DNA of 48,099 bases from Syntrophorhabdaceae bacterium (GTDB lineage: Bacteria; Desulfobacterota; Syntrophorhabdia; Syntrophorhabdales; Syntrophorhabdaceae). The position numbers and the translations under genes were made by a program. Numbering within the stretch: position 1 is the first letter of the stretch; each line of letters begins with the position of its first letter. A model generated the notes under the pieces. The model saw only the letters and a program-made list of their open reading frames with translations, made no database searches and had not been told where the DNA came from. Below, one piece after another: positions 1 to 11,634 of the stretch. The stretch lies in NCBI GenBank assembly GCA_036504895.1, contig DASXUJ010000087.1, positions 1 to 48,099 on the forward strand. Direction: 5' to 3'.

Positions 1-3422
<3,422 letters not shown>

Positions 3423-3492
3423 TCGCCCGACCTCCTCCGGCCGCCCCTGAAGAGGGCGGAAGAAGGTCGACGGCATCGATTGGAGAAGGGCA

Positions 3493-4782
3493 TCATGAGT
3501 TGCCTTCTTCGATCCTTATATGAACGCTCTCGCCCTGTACGAACGGCAGACCGTCGATTTCGGATTTGGCCCTGTTGAGGTTCTCTTCAATCGCTTCGTG
3601 GGTGACGATCACCAGGGGCACGTGGCCCACTTCCCTTCTTCCCTTCTGGATCACCGAAGAAAGACTGATATTATATTGGGCGAGGATGCCCGAAATCTTC
3701 GAAAGAACGCCCGGCCTGTCTTCGACCGTAAACCGCATGTAGTAGGGAAAGGACGATTCTTCTGGTCTCCTCATGCGGCGTCCCTCTGCCTGAAAGGGCA
3801 TTATCGTCCTGGCGGCGCCCGCCCTGAACCTCGAGGCCATATCGACGATGTCGCTCACCACCGCGCTTCCCGTGGGGTCGCTGCCCGCGCCGCGGCCGTA
3901 ATAAAGGGTAGGCCCGACCCTGTCGCCCACTACATAGGTCGCATTGAAGACGCCGTTGACGTTGCTCATGGGATGGGCCGCCGGGATCATGGCCGGCTCT
4001 ACTCTGGCCTCGATCAGACCCTTTTCTTCCTTTGCCATTCCGAGCAATTTTATCCTGTATCCAAATTCTTTCGCGAACTGGATATCTATGGGATCGATCC
4101 TCGAGATGCCCGAGGTGGCCACATCCTTCATCTCCACCGGGTAGTGAAAGGCCAGGCGGGCCAGAATGCAGAGTTTATGCGCCGCGTCTATCCCTTCTAT
4201 ATCGAGGGTAGGGTCCTTCTCCGCAAAACCGAGACGCTGGGCTTCCGATAGGGCATTGCTGAAAGATATCCCCTCCTCCGTCATCCGGGAGAGTATGTAA
4301 TTGCATGTGCCGTTCAGGATACCGATGAGCGAAGTCAGCCGGTTCCCCACGAGGCCGTCTCGTATCGCCCTGATGACCGGGATGCCGCCGCATACGGAGG
4401 CCTCGAAGCCGATCTCCCCGTGCTGCTCCTCGGCGAGACGGAAAAGGTCGTCGCCCCTTTCGGCAAGAAGCGCCTTGTTCGCCGTTACCACCCACTTCTT
4501 TCTCTTCAATGCTTCCGATATGAAGTCGAATGCGAGGGTAGTTCCGCCCATAAGCTCGACCACGATATCGACCCGCTCGTCCTCGATAAGCTCCATGGCA
4601 TTGTTGACAAGGAGCCCCTTTTCAAGGGCAATGCCCCTGTCACTCGTAATATCCACGTCCGCGATCCTCACCACTTCCAATTCCGTCCCCGTCCTTAACC
4701 TTATAAGGGAGCCGTGGTCCCTGAGGATTTTGTACGTACCTACGCCTACGGTGCCTAAGCCTATTATACCTATTCCGATCAT
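3493..4782 (-). CDS. hom: Homoserine dehydrogenase with C-terminal ACT domain
   Basis: Reduces aspartate semialdehyde to homoserine on the way to threonine and methionine. The 429-residue protein has a Rossmann NAD(P)-binding N-terminus ([18 protein letters not shown]), the central catalytic domain with [14 protein letters not shown] and [19 protein letters not shown], and a C-terminal ACT domain from about residue 347 ([14 protein letters not shown]), expected to bind threonine for feedback inhibition. Length is typical for the monofunctional ACT-containing form. Its ATG shares the four bases ATGA with the stop of the upstream aminotransferase, and 70 bases separate it from apgM. Confidence 0.97.
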   Translation of the reverse strand: MIGIGIIGLGTVGVGTYKILRDHGSLIRLRTGTELEVVRIADVDITSDRGIALEKGLLVNNAMELIEDERVDIVVELMGGTTLAFDFISEALKRKKWVVTANKALLAERGDDLFRLAEEQHGEIGFEASVCGGIPVIRAIRDGLVGNRLTSLIGILNGTCNYILSRMTEEGISFSNALSEAQRLGFAEKDPTLDIEGIDAAHKLCILARLAFHYPVEMKDVATSGISRIDPIDIQFAKEFGYRIKLLGMAKEEKGLIEARVEPAMIPAAHPMSNVNGVFNATYVVGDRVGPTLYYGRGAGSDPTGSAVVSDIVDMASRFRAGAARTIMPFQAEGRRMRRPEESSFPYYMRFTVEDRPGVLSKISGILAQYNISLSSVIQKGRREVGHVPLVIVTHEAIEENLNRAKSEIDGLPFVQGESVHIRIEEGNS

Positions 4783-5963
4783 ATTTTTTTTGCTGAGTAA
4801 AGAAGGTTTTTTATCCCTTTTACCGCTTGTTTGATCCTGTGTTCATTCTCGATGAGGGCGAACCGTATATACCCCTCTCCATATTCCCCGAAACCGATAC
4901 CCGGCGATGTGGCAACCTTTGCCTCCCTCAGGAGAAGCTTTGAAAATTCGACCGAGCCCATCGATTCGAACTCTCCGGGTATTTTTGCCCAGACGAACAT
5001 AGTCGCCTTCGGTTTTTCCACAACCCAACCGAACCGGGAAAGCCCCTCACAAAGGACATCTCTCCTGCCCTTGTACCGGTCCACTATATTTAGAACCTCA
5101 TCATCGCATTCATTGAGGGCGATGATGGATGCAATCTGAATAGGCTGAAATACGCCGTAATCGAAATAACTCTTGATCCTGCTCAGGGCATTGATCATCT
5201 CCTTGTTTCCCACTGCAAAGCCTACCCTCCATCCGGGCATGCTGTAGCTTTTGGAGAGTGAATAGAATTCAACACCCACATCTTTCGCGCCTTTCGCCTG
5301 AAGGAAGCTCGGCGCCCGGTATCCGTCGAAGACGAGGTCCGCGTAGGCAAGATCGTGGACGACCATAAGATTGTGCTCCTTGGCAAAGGCAACTATTTTA
5401 TCAAAAAATTCCAAGTCCACCACTTCCGTGGTGGGGTTATTGGGAAAACTGATTATCAGCATCTTCGGCTGGGGCCAGGTGGTCTTGACCGCCATATTCA
5501 GCCGCTCGAAGAATTCTTCCCGGGGCATGAGCGGAATCGTCCGGAGATCTCCTCCCGCGATCACCACCGAATACGTGTGGATCGGATAGGCAGGTCCCGG
5601 AACAATGACCACTTCCCCCTGGCTTATGGTGGCGAGCACGAGGTGGCCGATCCCTTCCTTTGCCCCCATACAGACCACGACTTCCGAATCGGGATCTATC
5701 TCCACGTCATACTTTCTCTTATACCATTCCGACATGGCACTGCGCAGCTTATAAATGCCTTTCGTCACTGAATATCTGTGGTTTTTCGGGTTCCTCGCCG
5801 CCTCCACGAGTTTCGAGACGATGCACTTGGGAGTGGCCAGGTCAGGGTTGCCCATGCCGAGGTCGATAATGTCCTCTCCTCTTTTTCGTGCCTCTATGAG
5901 CAGGTCTCTTACGATTGCGAAGGTGTACGGGGGAAGCCTAGATATACGGTAAAAATCATCCAT
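4779..5963 (-). CDS. alaC: Class I/II pyridoxal-phosphate aminotransferase (AlaC-like)
   Basis: A fold-type I aminotransferase of 394 residues. The PLP lysine is in [16 protein letters not shown], and NNPTTE and the C-terminal FVWAKIP...RFALIE arginine region are present. The closest groups I recognise are the AlaC-type alanine/glutamate transaminases and LL-diaminopimelate or aspartate aminotransferases, so substrate is not certain; being translationally coupled to hom argues for aspartate-family or alanine metabolism. It is the first gene of the minus-strand operon (aminotransferase-hom-apgM-pyrG-kdsA). It starts at the ATG at 5963. Confidence 0.85.
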   Translation of the reverse strand: MDDFYRISRLPPYTFAIVRDLLIEARKRGEDIIDLGMGNPDLATPKCIVSKLVEAARNPKNHRYSVTKGIYKLRSAMSEWYKRKYDVEIDPDSEVVVCMGAKEGIGHLVLATISQGEVVIVPGPAYPIHTYSVVIAGGDLRTIPLMPREEFFERLNMAVKTTWPQPKMLIISFPNNPTTEVVDLEFFDKIVAFAKEHNLMVVHDLAYADLVFDGYRAPSFLQAKGAKDVGVEFYSLSKSYSMPGWRVGFAVGNKEMINALSRIKSYFDYGVFQPIQIASIIALNECDDEVLNIVDRYKGRRDVLCEGLSRFGWVVEKPKATMFVWAKIPGEFESMGSVEFSKLLLREAKVATSPGIGFGEYGEGYIRFALIENEHRIKQAVKGIKNLLYSAKKI

Positions 5964-6061
5964 TTAGATGAAAAATACCATAGAACCGGCCGAACAATCA
6001 ACATCAAAAGAAACTTCTGAAATATTCGGGTATTAGCCTCTTTGGAGGTGATGTAGAACCC

Positions 6062-6544
6062 TTATAGCTTGTACCCGAACCTACGCAATAGGTCCTGCCG
6101 GGACCTCTTGTCTTCTGCGGCCTCGATGCCTTCCGGGCGGGCCCCGTCAATTACCCCGAGAATGCCGTTCCCATCCTGCCCCAGGGCCAGGACCACTTCC
6201 AGGGGGTTTGCAGTGGCACAGACAACATGACAGACTTCCTGGCAGGCTTTCACCGCATTGAGTATGTTTATGGGAAAACCCTCTTTGAGAAAGATGACGA
6301 AGGTATGGCCGGCGGAAAGGGCCATTGAGGTCTCACAGGCGAGTTTCATGAGAGCCTCGTCGTTCCCTTCATACCTCACCAGGCACGGCCCGCTCGCCTC
6401 GGAAAAGGCAATGCCGAATTTCAGGTGGGACGAGGAGCCCACGAGGATTTCATACATATCCTCCACAGTTTTCACGAAATGGGACTGGCCTATCACGATA
6501 TTCGCGCCTTCGGGGATGTCGATCTTTACCGTCTTTATCTCCAC
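6062..6544 (-). CDS. Adenosine-specific kinase (PF04008 family)
   Basis: A 160-residue protein of the adenosine-specific kinase family (structural prototype PAE2307). It is recognised by its compact length and by the segments FGIAFSEASGPCLVRYEGND, AGHTFVIFLKEGFPINIL and ATANPLEVVLALGQ, followed by a near C-terminal GVIDGARPEGIE. The family is thought to bind or phosphorylate adenosine, but its physiological role is poorly established. It precedes the radical SAM gene in map order but is transcribed leftward after it, with only 14 bases between the radical SAM stop and this ATG, so the two are probably co-transcribed. Confidence 0.9.
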   Translation of the reverse strand: MEIKTVKIDIPEGANIVIGQSHFVKTVEDMYEILVGSSSHLKFGIAFSEASGPCLVRYEGNDEALMKLACETSMALSAGHTFVIFLKEGFPINILNAVKACQEVCHVVCATANPLEVVLALGQDGNGILGVIDGARPEGIEAAEDKRSRQDLLRRFGYKL

Positions 6545-6558
6545 TGTTCAATCCTCCT

Positions 6559-7488
6559 TCATCCTTTTGTGCCGGTCCTCTCCTGGAAAGGCTTATCCTT
6601 TTTAAAATCGGGAACAAAGCAAGATGCGCTCTCCAACTCCTGAACGTACACGTTATGAAACCCGTATTGGTGCAAAAGCTCCAGAAGGGCGTTATATTCG
6701 TCCCTATTGATCTTCCGGTCGAGCATCGGATAGGTGCTTGCCTTATATAACGGGTTATACTGCGCCATGAGGCTCAGATAAGTCTGGGGCCCGAGGTTCT
6801 CCTTGATCCATGTGATGACCTCTTTGGAGCCCGCAAGGTTATTGGGCAGCACGAGGTGGCGGACGAGGAGCCCTTTTTTTGCAATCCCCTTTTCGACAAT
6901 CAGGTCGCCGACCTGGGACTTCATTTCGAGAATGGCGAATTTTGCCCATTTGGGATATTCATGGGCGTCGGAAAGGAGTTTTCCCATCTTCGGGTTCCCG
7001 TATTTGAAATCAGGGAGGTAGATATCGATAAGCCCCTTAAGAAGGCCCAGGGACTCCACATTCTCATAGGCATTCGTATTGTAAACGAAAGGCAGGGTGA
7101 ACCCCTTCCCCTTTGCCGCCCTGATCGCCGAAGCGATAAAGGAAATATAAGGGGTAGGACTTACAAGGTTGATATTATGGACCCCTTGTGCCGCAAGGGA
7201 AAAGAATAGGCTGACGAGGCCGTTCACATCGAGGCGCTCTCCCTCATGCTGTTGGCTGATCTGAAAATTCTGGCAATAGATGCACTTGAGGTTGCAGCCG
7301 CCGAAGAAGATATTCCCCGAACCCTTCTCGCCGGATATGGGAGGCTCTTCACCGAAATGAGGCCCGTAATGGGAGACGATGATCTCTTTGCCGACCCCGC
7401 AATACCCTTTCCTGTCCCTGGTCCTGCCCGCCTTACACCGCCGCGGGCAAAGCTCACACTTCACAAGATGGGAAAGAGCATTCTCCAT
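6559..7488 (-). CDS. Radical SAM protein, PflA-like (COG1313 type)
   Basis: A soluble protein of about 309 residues with an N-terminal zinc-like cysteine cluster (CELCPRRCKAGRTRDRKGYC) and the radical SAM [4Fe-4S] motif CNLKCIYCQNF. This layout is the one in PflA-homologous proteins annotated as putative pyruvate formate-lyase activating enzymes; the target is unknown. The frame is open to a TTG at 7503, but I prefer the ATG at 7488 because it begins at MENALSHLVKCELCP. No Shine-Dalgarno sequence precedes it. Instead TATAAT lies six bases before the ATG, which would place the transcription start at or next to the start codon (possible leaderless message). It is followed after 14 bases by the adenosine-specific kinase. 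Confidence 0.85.
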   Translation of the reverse strand: MENALSHLVKCELCPRRCKAGRTRDRKGYCGVGKEIIVSHYGPHFGEEPPISGEKGSGNIFFGGCNLKCIYCQNFQISQQHEGERLDVNGLVSLFFSLAAQGVHNINLVSPTPYISFIASAIRAAKGKGFTLPFVYNTNAYENVESLGLLKGLIDIYLPDFKYGNPKMGKLLSDAHEYPKWAKFAILEMKSQVGDLIVEKGIAKKGLLVRHLVLPNNLAGSKEVITWIKENLGPQTYLSLMAQYNPLYKASTYPMLDRKINRDEYNALLELLHQYGFHNVYVQELESASCFVPDFKKDKPFQERTGTKG

Positions 7489-7626
7489 ATCGATATTATA
7501 CAAAAATAACCGGCCGAAATAAAGCCCGGCCCAGTTTCAGGCCCAAGCTTCGTTCAAAAAACCGCTCAAACCCGGATCAGTCATGACACCGGAAACTCAG
7601 TCCACCTTCACACAAGCTATTCCTTT

Positions 7627-7799
7627 CCCCCGGCCTCTACAGTTTAAAAAGGCCGGGGTCGTGTGGAACGCGGATCGGGGTGGGGACTTCAGATTCGTCG
7701 TCTGGGGAGCATCGTGGACCGCAGCCGTATACTCATACGGCGAAGGGCTCGAGCGGACCCAGGCGGCGGATATGGAGTTCCCACCCCGATCCGCGTTCC
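7627..7799. repeat. Large imperfect palindrome in the 7504-7830 intergenic gap
   Basis: The 327-base gap has no convincing gene but is dominated by secondary structure. A first hairpin pairs CCCCGGCCT (7628-7636) with AGGCCGGGG (7650-7658). A second, much larger one has perfect 20-base arms at 7665-7684 and 7780-7799. Inside these arms 7685-7696 and 7697-7706 continue to pair with 7768-7779 and 7758-7767 if G-U pairs are allowed. The tip is GCCGTAT, four bases, ATACGGC at 7724-7741. The result would be a cruciform or RNA rod of about 135 bases. Both genes around it are transcribed leftward, so it could be a processing or stability element, a palindromic mobile repeat (REP/MITE-like), or a structured RNA. 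There is no T-run, so it is not a simple intrinsic terminator. Confidence 0.75.
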
Positions 7800-7830
7800 G
7801 TCCAAGCGCACTCAACGATAACGATAGCCC

Positions 7831-8325
7831 TCACTTCGATCCCGGATAATCGATCTCGGGCGTCTTCCACCTGCCATCGTCGGGTAGATCCTTCAGCTTG
7901 AGGAGGACCATTTTCGACAGGGGGTCGAGCTGCCTCACGGCATTTATCCCCTTTATCTCCATAATCACCGCCTCCATGACCAGGAACGTCTTCGCCGACT
8001 CCCTCAGGCACCCCATCTTCACGCTGTCCTTCTTGCCATACGCCCCGTGGAGGTGTATCCTCGGCTCATCCCCCTCCCAGAATATCGTGCCCGTACCCTG
8101 CATCTCATGACTCTCATTCAGCTCGCGCCACACCGGGACCGGCGGGGACTCATCTCTCTCTGGCCCTACCACGATCCTGCCTTCCGATATTCCACCCACC
8201 AGAAAAAAGACTGCCGCCCTGATCCCCTCCCCCCTTGCGATATCTTTAAGCCCCTCCAGCAGGTCGTCCCCGTCCTCGAATCTCGCCACGACGACCCTGC
8301 CTATATTTCCTGTCCGGTATTTCAT
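7831..8325 (-). CDS. PPC/DUF296-domain protein
   Basis: A protein of about 164 residues built from a single PPC (DUF296) domain, the bacterial stand-alone version of the domain found next to AT-hooks in plants. The family features seen are the start RVVVARFEDGDDLLEGL, the region GIRAAVFFLVGGISEGRIVVGP, the PRIHLHGAYG stretch with the conserved His residues, and an MEAVI strand near the end. Function in bacteria is unclear; DNA binding or small-ligand binding have been suggested. The frame opens seven codons earlier, but the ATG at 8325 is preceded by GGAGG at six bases, so I start there. Confidence 0.88.
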   Translation of the reverse strand: MKYRTGNIGRVVVARFEDGDDLLEGLKDIARGEGIRAAVFFLVGGISEGRIVVGPERDESPPVPVWRELNESHEMQGTGTIFWEGDEPRIHLHGAYGKKDSVKMGCLRESAKTFLVMEAVIMEIKGINAVRQLDPLSKMVLLKLKDLPDDGRWKTPEIDYPGSK

Positions 8326-8476
8326 ATCCTCCCTCCTTCGCGTCACGATTCTTATCTGTAAAGGTCTATTTTAGAACATTTATTTCGCCTTTCAAAGAAC
8401 CCTGTTCTTCAATTTAAGTCTTTACTTATACTCGTTTTTGTATTATCTTAAATTTGACTTTTAAAGAGAACGGTGC

Positions 8477-8505
8477 CCCAGGGCCTTTAAAAGCCCTGGG
8501 TTTTT
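8477..8505 (+). terminator. Intrinsic-terminator-like hairpin in the rpsU leader (possible attenuator)
   Basis: CCCAGGGC (8477-8484) pairs perfectly with GCCCTGGG (8493-8500) across an eight-base loop and is followed directly by TTTTT (8501-8505). In the plus direction no gene lies upstream, because the neighbouring PPC gene runs the other way. The only transcript it can affect is the one entering rpsU, 41 bases downstream. Read on the minus strand it lacks a T-run. It is therefore best seen as an attenuator or a brake on read-through into rpsU. Confidence 0.75.
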
Positions 8506-8546
8506 ACTTAAAGAATATAGTCTCGAAAAAGAAAGGGGTAAGAATA

Positions 8547-8741
8547 TTGGATATAAGGGTTCAAGGCGATAATATTGAGAAGGCGATTAAGGATCTGAAG
8601 CGCAAACTCCAGATGGAAGGGCTTTTCAAGGAAATCAAGAAGAGAAGCTTCTATGAAAAACCTTCGGAAAAGATCAGGAGAAAACAGCGCGAAGCGCAGA
8701 AGAGAAGGCTGAAATCCTTGAGGTCGAAAAGACACGCGTAG
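8547..8741 (+). CDS. rpsU: 30S ribosomal protein S21
   Basis: A 64-residue, very basic small-subunit protein that helps initiation. The sequence from DIRVQGDNIEKAIKDLKRKL onward, followed by the KRSFYEKPSEKIRRKQREA segment and a Lys/Arg-rich tail, is standard S21. The frame is open upstream to 8454, but the real start is almost certainly the TTG at 8547: AAGGGG lies eight bases before it and the protein then begins MDIRVQGDN as in other S21 proteins. The upstream extension is the leader hairpin translated by chance. A weak TTTACT / 17 bases / TATCTT pair at about 8429-8457 may be its promoter. The degenerate GH3 gene starts about 107 bases downstream and may be read with it. Confidence 0.93.
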   Translation: MDIRVQGDNIEKAIKDLKRKLQMEGLFKEIKKRSFYEKPSEKIRRKQREAQKRRLKSLRSKRHA

Positions 8742-8848
8742 TCGCCGGATGCCCCCTGCGGGAGGGACTGGAAAAGTCAGGCTCAACGGGGGTAACGATG
8801 GTTCTGCCTCTGCATCGAACGTTCTCGATCCGGTAAACTAAGCACTCA

Positions 8849-10198
8849 ATGCTGCTGAATCTTCTTTCCGGCCAGACTGCTCTCGAAAGAAAACTTTACG
8901 GCCTCGTCATCGCCCGGCTGGACGGCGACCGGATTCGTCACACCTCCTATGGCGAAGAAGTACTTTCCCTGATCAGAAAAGGAATAGGCGGGTTTCTGCT
9001 GCAAGGCGGGGAAAAGGACGAGATAAGGGCTTTCCTTACCCGCGCCCGGTCTCATGGGGACCGGCCTCTTTTGTTCGCCTCTTCCGTCGATAATGGTATG
9101 AGCGCGCCCATGAGGGGCGCCACGCATTTTCCCGGACCCATGGCCTTTGCCGCTGCCTTTGGTTCGGATGATCCCGGGGCTCCCCTTCTCATTACCCGTG
9201 CTTTGGCCGCAATGGCAGCCGAGGCTGCGGACCTGGGGATAAACATCCCCCTCATGCCCCAATTCCCTCAGCAAAATCCCGCTCCCCCTCCTGAAAAAAA
9301 CGATGAGCGCCCTTTGCTGCAGGCCGCTCTCTTCGACCGCCTGAATTGCGAATATGAGGCCGCATTTCTGAATGCGGATTTGACGCCGTGGAGGCCGGAG
9401 GCCCTTGCCCGCGGGGGTTTTCTTTATTCTCCCTGCCTTTCCGATCAGAATGACAAACCCTTTATTCATGCCCTGATAAGGGAAGATGATTCTGCAGCGA
9501 GTTTCGCATCTTGTATCGCGGCGGAAGGAGACCTCCTCATCGGCGCCGGGGAGCCGGAGGCCCTCGTGGGAGCTCTTGCCCATGCCTTCGAGACTGGTCT
9601 CGTCACCAAAGAGCGGCTCGACCAGGCTTTTCTCGGAGTTGAAGCGTTAAAGGTCAGGATCGGCCGCGAATATCCGGCCGCGGCAACTCCGGTCGATTAT
9701 GAGAGAAACAGTGAGCTCGCTCAGGAGATTGCCCAGAAGGCGGTGACCCTGGTAAAAGGAAGGGGCAGGTTTATGCCCGTAAGGGATTCGGACAGATTGC
9801 CCCTCATTTATGGGGGCGGGGAAGAACATTTTCTCCTTTCACACCTCAGATACTACGTTTCTCAGGCCTCGCACGTTAAGAAACCCCTTCCCACCCACGA
9901 GAGGCCGGTCGTATTCCTCCTCTTCGGCGGCCGGGAAAAAGGTAAAGGCGAAGAAATAGAGTTCGAGAAGGCGGAACAGATGGCAAGGTCGATCTCCCCG
10001 GCCATAGTCGTCTCCTTCGGCAGCCCGTGGCTGCTCGACCGGTTTAAAGAGGCGGAGATCCTTATTGCCGCCTATGACCCGTCGCCGGAAGCTGAGGAAG
10101 CAGTGTTCCGTTGCATCACGGGAGAGCGACCCTTCGAGGGACGGCTGCCCGTGAATTCCGTACTATCTGAAAAGGAAAGAAAAAGGACAGCCCCATGA
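8849..10198 (+). CDS. GH3-family (NagZ-like) protein, catalytically degenerate
   Basis: The 449-residue protein has the outline of a two-domain family 3 glycosidase. The N-terminal barrel is recognisable from KGIGGFLLQGG and HFPGPMAFAAA, and from a helix region ending LVTKERLDQAFLGVEALKVRIG. It is followed by a GH3 C-terminal sandwich (AQKAVTLVKG through EGRLPVN). The hallmarks of an active beta-N-acetylhexosaminidase are missing: no DQEGG motif (VDNGMSAPM stands there), no KHFPGHG loop with its His-Asp dyad, and no nucleophile Asp before a Met. It is shorter than active two-domain NagZ proteins, and the loss is in the catalytic loops. Its stop overlaps the start of ampG by four bases, so it is translationally coupled to the muropeptide permease. 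A binding or regulatory role in muropeptide recycling is an inference. Confidence 0.75.
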   Translation: MLLNLLSGQTALERKLYGLVIARLDGDRIRHTSYGEEVLSLIRKGIGGFLLQGGEKDEIRAFLTRARSHGDRPLLFASSVDNGMSAPMRGATHFPGPMAFAAAFGSDDPGAPLLITRALAAMAAEAADLGINIPLMPQFPQQNPAPPPEKNDERPLLQAALFDRLNCEYEAAFLNADLTPWRPEALARGGFLYSPCLSDQNDKPFIHALIREDDSAASFASCIAAEGDLLIGAGEPEALVGALAHAFETGLVTKERLDQAFLGVEALKVRIGREYPAAATPVDYERNSELAQEIAQKAVTLVKGRGRFMPVRDSDRLPLIYGGGEEHFLLSHLRYYVSQASHVKKPLPTHERPVVFLLFGGREKGKGEEIEFEKAEQMARSISPAIVVSFGSPWLLDRFKEAEILIAAYDPSPEAEEAVFRCITGERPFEGRLPVNSVLSEKERKRTAP

Positions 10199-11445
10199 TG
10201 CTCCGGATCGCCAATTTCATGAAAGTATATTGCAGCCGCCCCATGGCGGTCATGATGCTCCTCGGGTTCTCTTCGGGCCTTCCTCTTCCGCTCACGAGCG
10301 GCACCCTTCAGGGGTGGCTCACCATCGCGGGCGTCGATATCCGGACTATCGGGATTTTTTCTCTCGTGGGCATACCCTACACGATAAAATTCATATGGTC
10401 GCCCCTCATGGACCGGTTCGTGCCGCCCTGGCTCGGAAGGCGCCGCGGATGGGCGATATCCACACAGATCGTCCTCATGGCCGCCATAGCCTGGATGGCC
10501 TTTTCTTCACCCCAATACGCCCCTCTCTCATTGGCGCTCCTTGCCCTCATGGTTGCCTTCTCTTCCGCTTCCCAGGATATCGTGGTGGACGCCTATCGAA
10601 CGGATATACTGCCGGAAAAGGAACGAGGGACCGGCTCGGCCGCCTTCATCGTGGGATACAGGGTGGCCATGCTGACCGCCGGCGCCATCGCCCTTATCAT
10701 GTCGGACCGCATAGGGTGGCAGAACACCTACCTTATCATGGCGGGGCTTATGATAGTAGGCATGGTCGGCACCCTGATCGGGCGCGAGCCGGATGGAAAG
10801 ATCGTCCCTCCGAAAACCCTCAAGGAAGCGGTATGGGGACCTCTCAAGGATTTCTTTTACCGTCCCATGGCCCTCATCATCCTTCTGTTTATCATCCTCT
10901 ACAAGCTCGGCGACGCCTATGCGGGCAGCCTCACCACGACCTTTCTTTTGAGAGGCGTCGGCTTTACCCCGACGGACGTGGGCACCATCAATAAAGGCCT
11001 CGGTTTTGCCGCCACCATTGCGGGCGCCATGTACGGGGGAGGCATGATGATCAGGCTCGGCCTTTTCCGGTCCCTCATGATCTTCGGGATTCTTCAGATG
11101 GTCTCCAATCTCTCCTTCATGGCCCTCGCGTACACCGGCAAGAGCTACGGGATGATGATCTTCGCCGTGGCCTTCGAAAACATTGCGGGAGGCATGGGAA
11201 TGGCCGCATTCATGGCCTTTATCATGACCGTCTGCAATAAACGATACAGCGCTACCCAGTTCGCCCTCCTCTCATCTCTTTCCGCCCTGGGCCGGGTCTT
11301 CATCACCCCGACCTCGGGCTTTGTGGTGAAATACCTCGGGTGGGCCCCATTCTTTCTCATCACCACCCTGACCGCCCTTCCGGGTCTCCTCATGCTCTGG
11401 TGGCTCAAGGAAGAGATTGCCCGCCTCGGAAAAGAAGAGCCCTGA
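10195..11445 (+). CDS. ampG: AmpG-type muropeptide permease (MFS)
   Basis: A 416-residue major-facilitator protein of the inner membrane with about 12 hydrophobic segments. Near the N-terminus MMLLGFSSGLPLPLTSGTLQ is the AmpG signature, and SASQDIVVDAYRTDILPEKE at the end of the first bundle is also typical. AmpG imports GlcNAc-anhydroMurNAc muropeptides released by cell-wall turnover. The ATG at 10195 overlaps the stop of the GH3 gene, and a second ATG follows at once. Other recycling genes (amgK, murU) lie about 4 kb downstream on the other strand. Substrate is inferred from family, not shown. Confidence 0.88.
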   Translation: MMLRIANFMKVYCSRPMAVMMLLGFSSGLPLPLTSGTLQGWLTIAGVDIRTIGIFSLVGIPYTIKFIWSPLMDRFVPPWLGRRRGWAISTQIVLMAAIAWMAFSSPQYAPLSLALLALMVAFSSASQDIVVDAYRTDILPEKERGTGSAAFIVGYRVAMLTAGAIALIMSDRIGWQNTYLIMAGLMIVGMVGTLIGREPDGKIVPPKTLKEAVWGPLKDFFYRPMALIILLFIILYKLGDAYAGSLTTTFLLRGVGFTPTDVGTINKGLGFAATIAGAMYGGGMMIRLGLFRSLMIFGILQMVSNLSFMALAYTGKSYGMMIFAVAFENIAGGMGMAAFMAFIMTVCNKRYSATQFALLSSLSALGRVFITPTSGFVVKYLGWAPFFLITTLTALPGLLMLWWLKEEIARLGKEEP

Positions 11446-11459
11446 TTCCATTTTTAATT

Positions 11460-11551
11460 CAAAGCGCTCTCTTCGTTGCCTTCGTCATCTGCTCCTCGAT
11501 GTACTGGCAGTACACCTCCGTCGCGTCTTCCTCGTCGCCTCGATATCATCT
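11460..11551 (-). repeat. Dispersed repeat, copy 1
   Basis: Read on the minus strand this stretch matches copies at 24831-24922 and 33321-33406. Shared blocks are GATGATATCGAGGCG, GCGACG.AGGTGT, a small dyad GTACTG-C-CAGTAC in the middle, and GGCAACGAAGAGAGC. It lies directly 3' of ampG. The copies are diverged, intergenic, and sit immediately behind stop codons in two of three cases, like REP-type extragenic elements. Confidence 0.8.
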
Positions 11552-11634
11552 TTGACTTAGAAATGGAATAAGAAGCCTCGAATCTCTCATAATCTATTAT
11601 GATTATGCTTGGAGGATAAAAGATAGTCTGAGGA

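Noticed and set aside
7583-7849. Frames on both strands (7583-7849 plus, 7597-7815 minus)
   Set aside because: Both read through the large palindrome and share NADRGG and PPRSAF only because the arms are inverted copies; no ribosome binding site.
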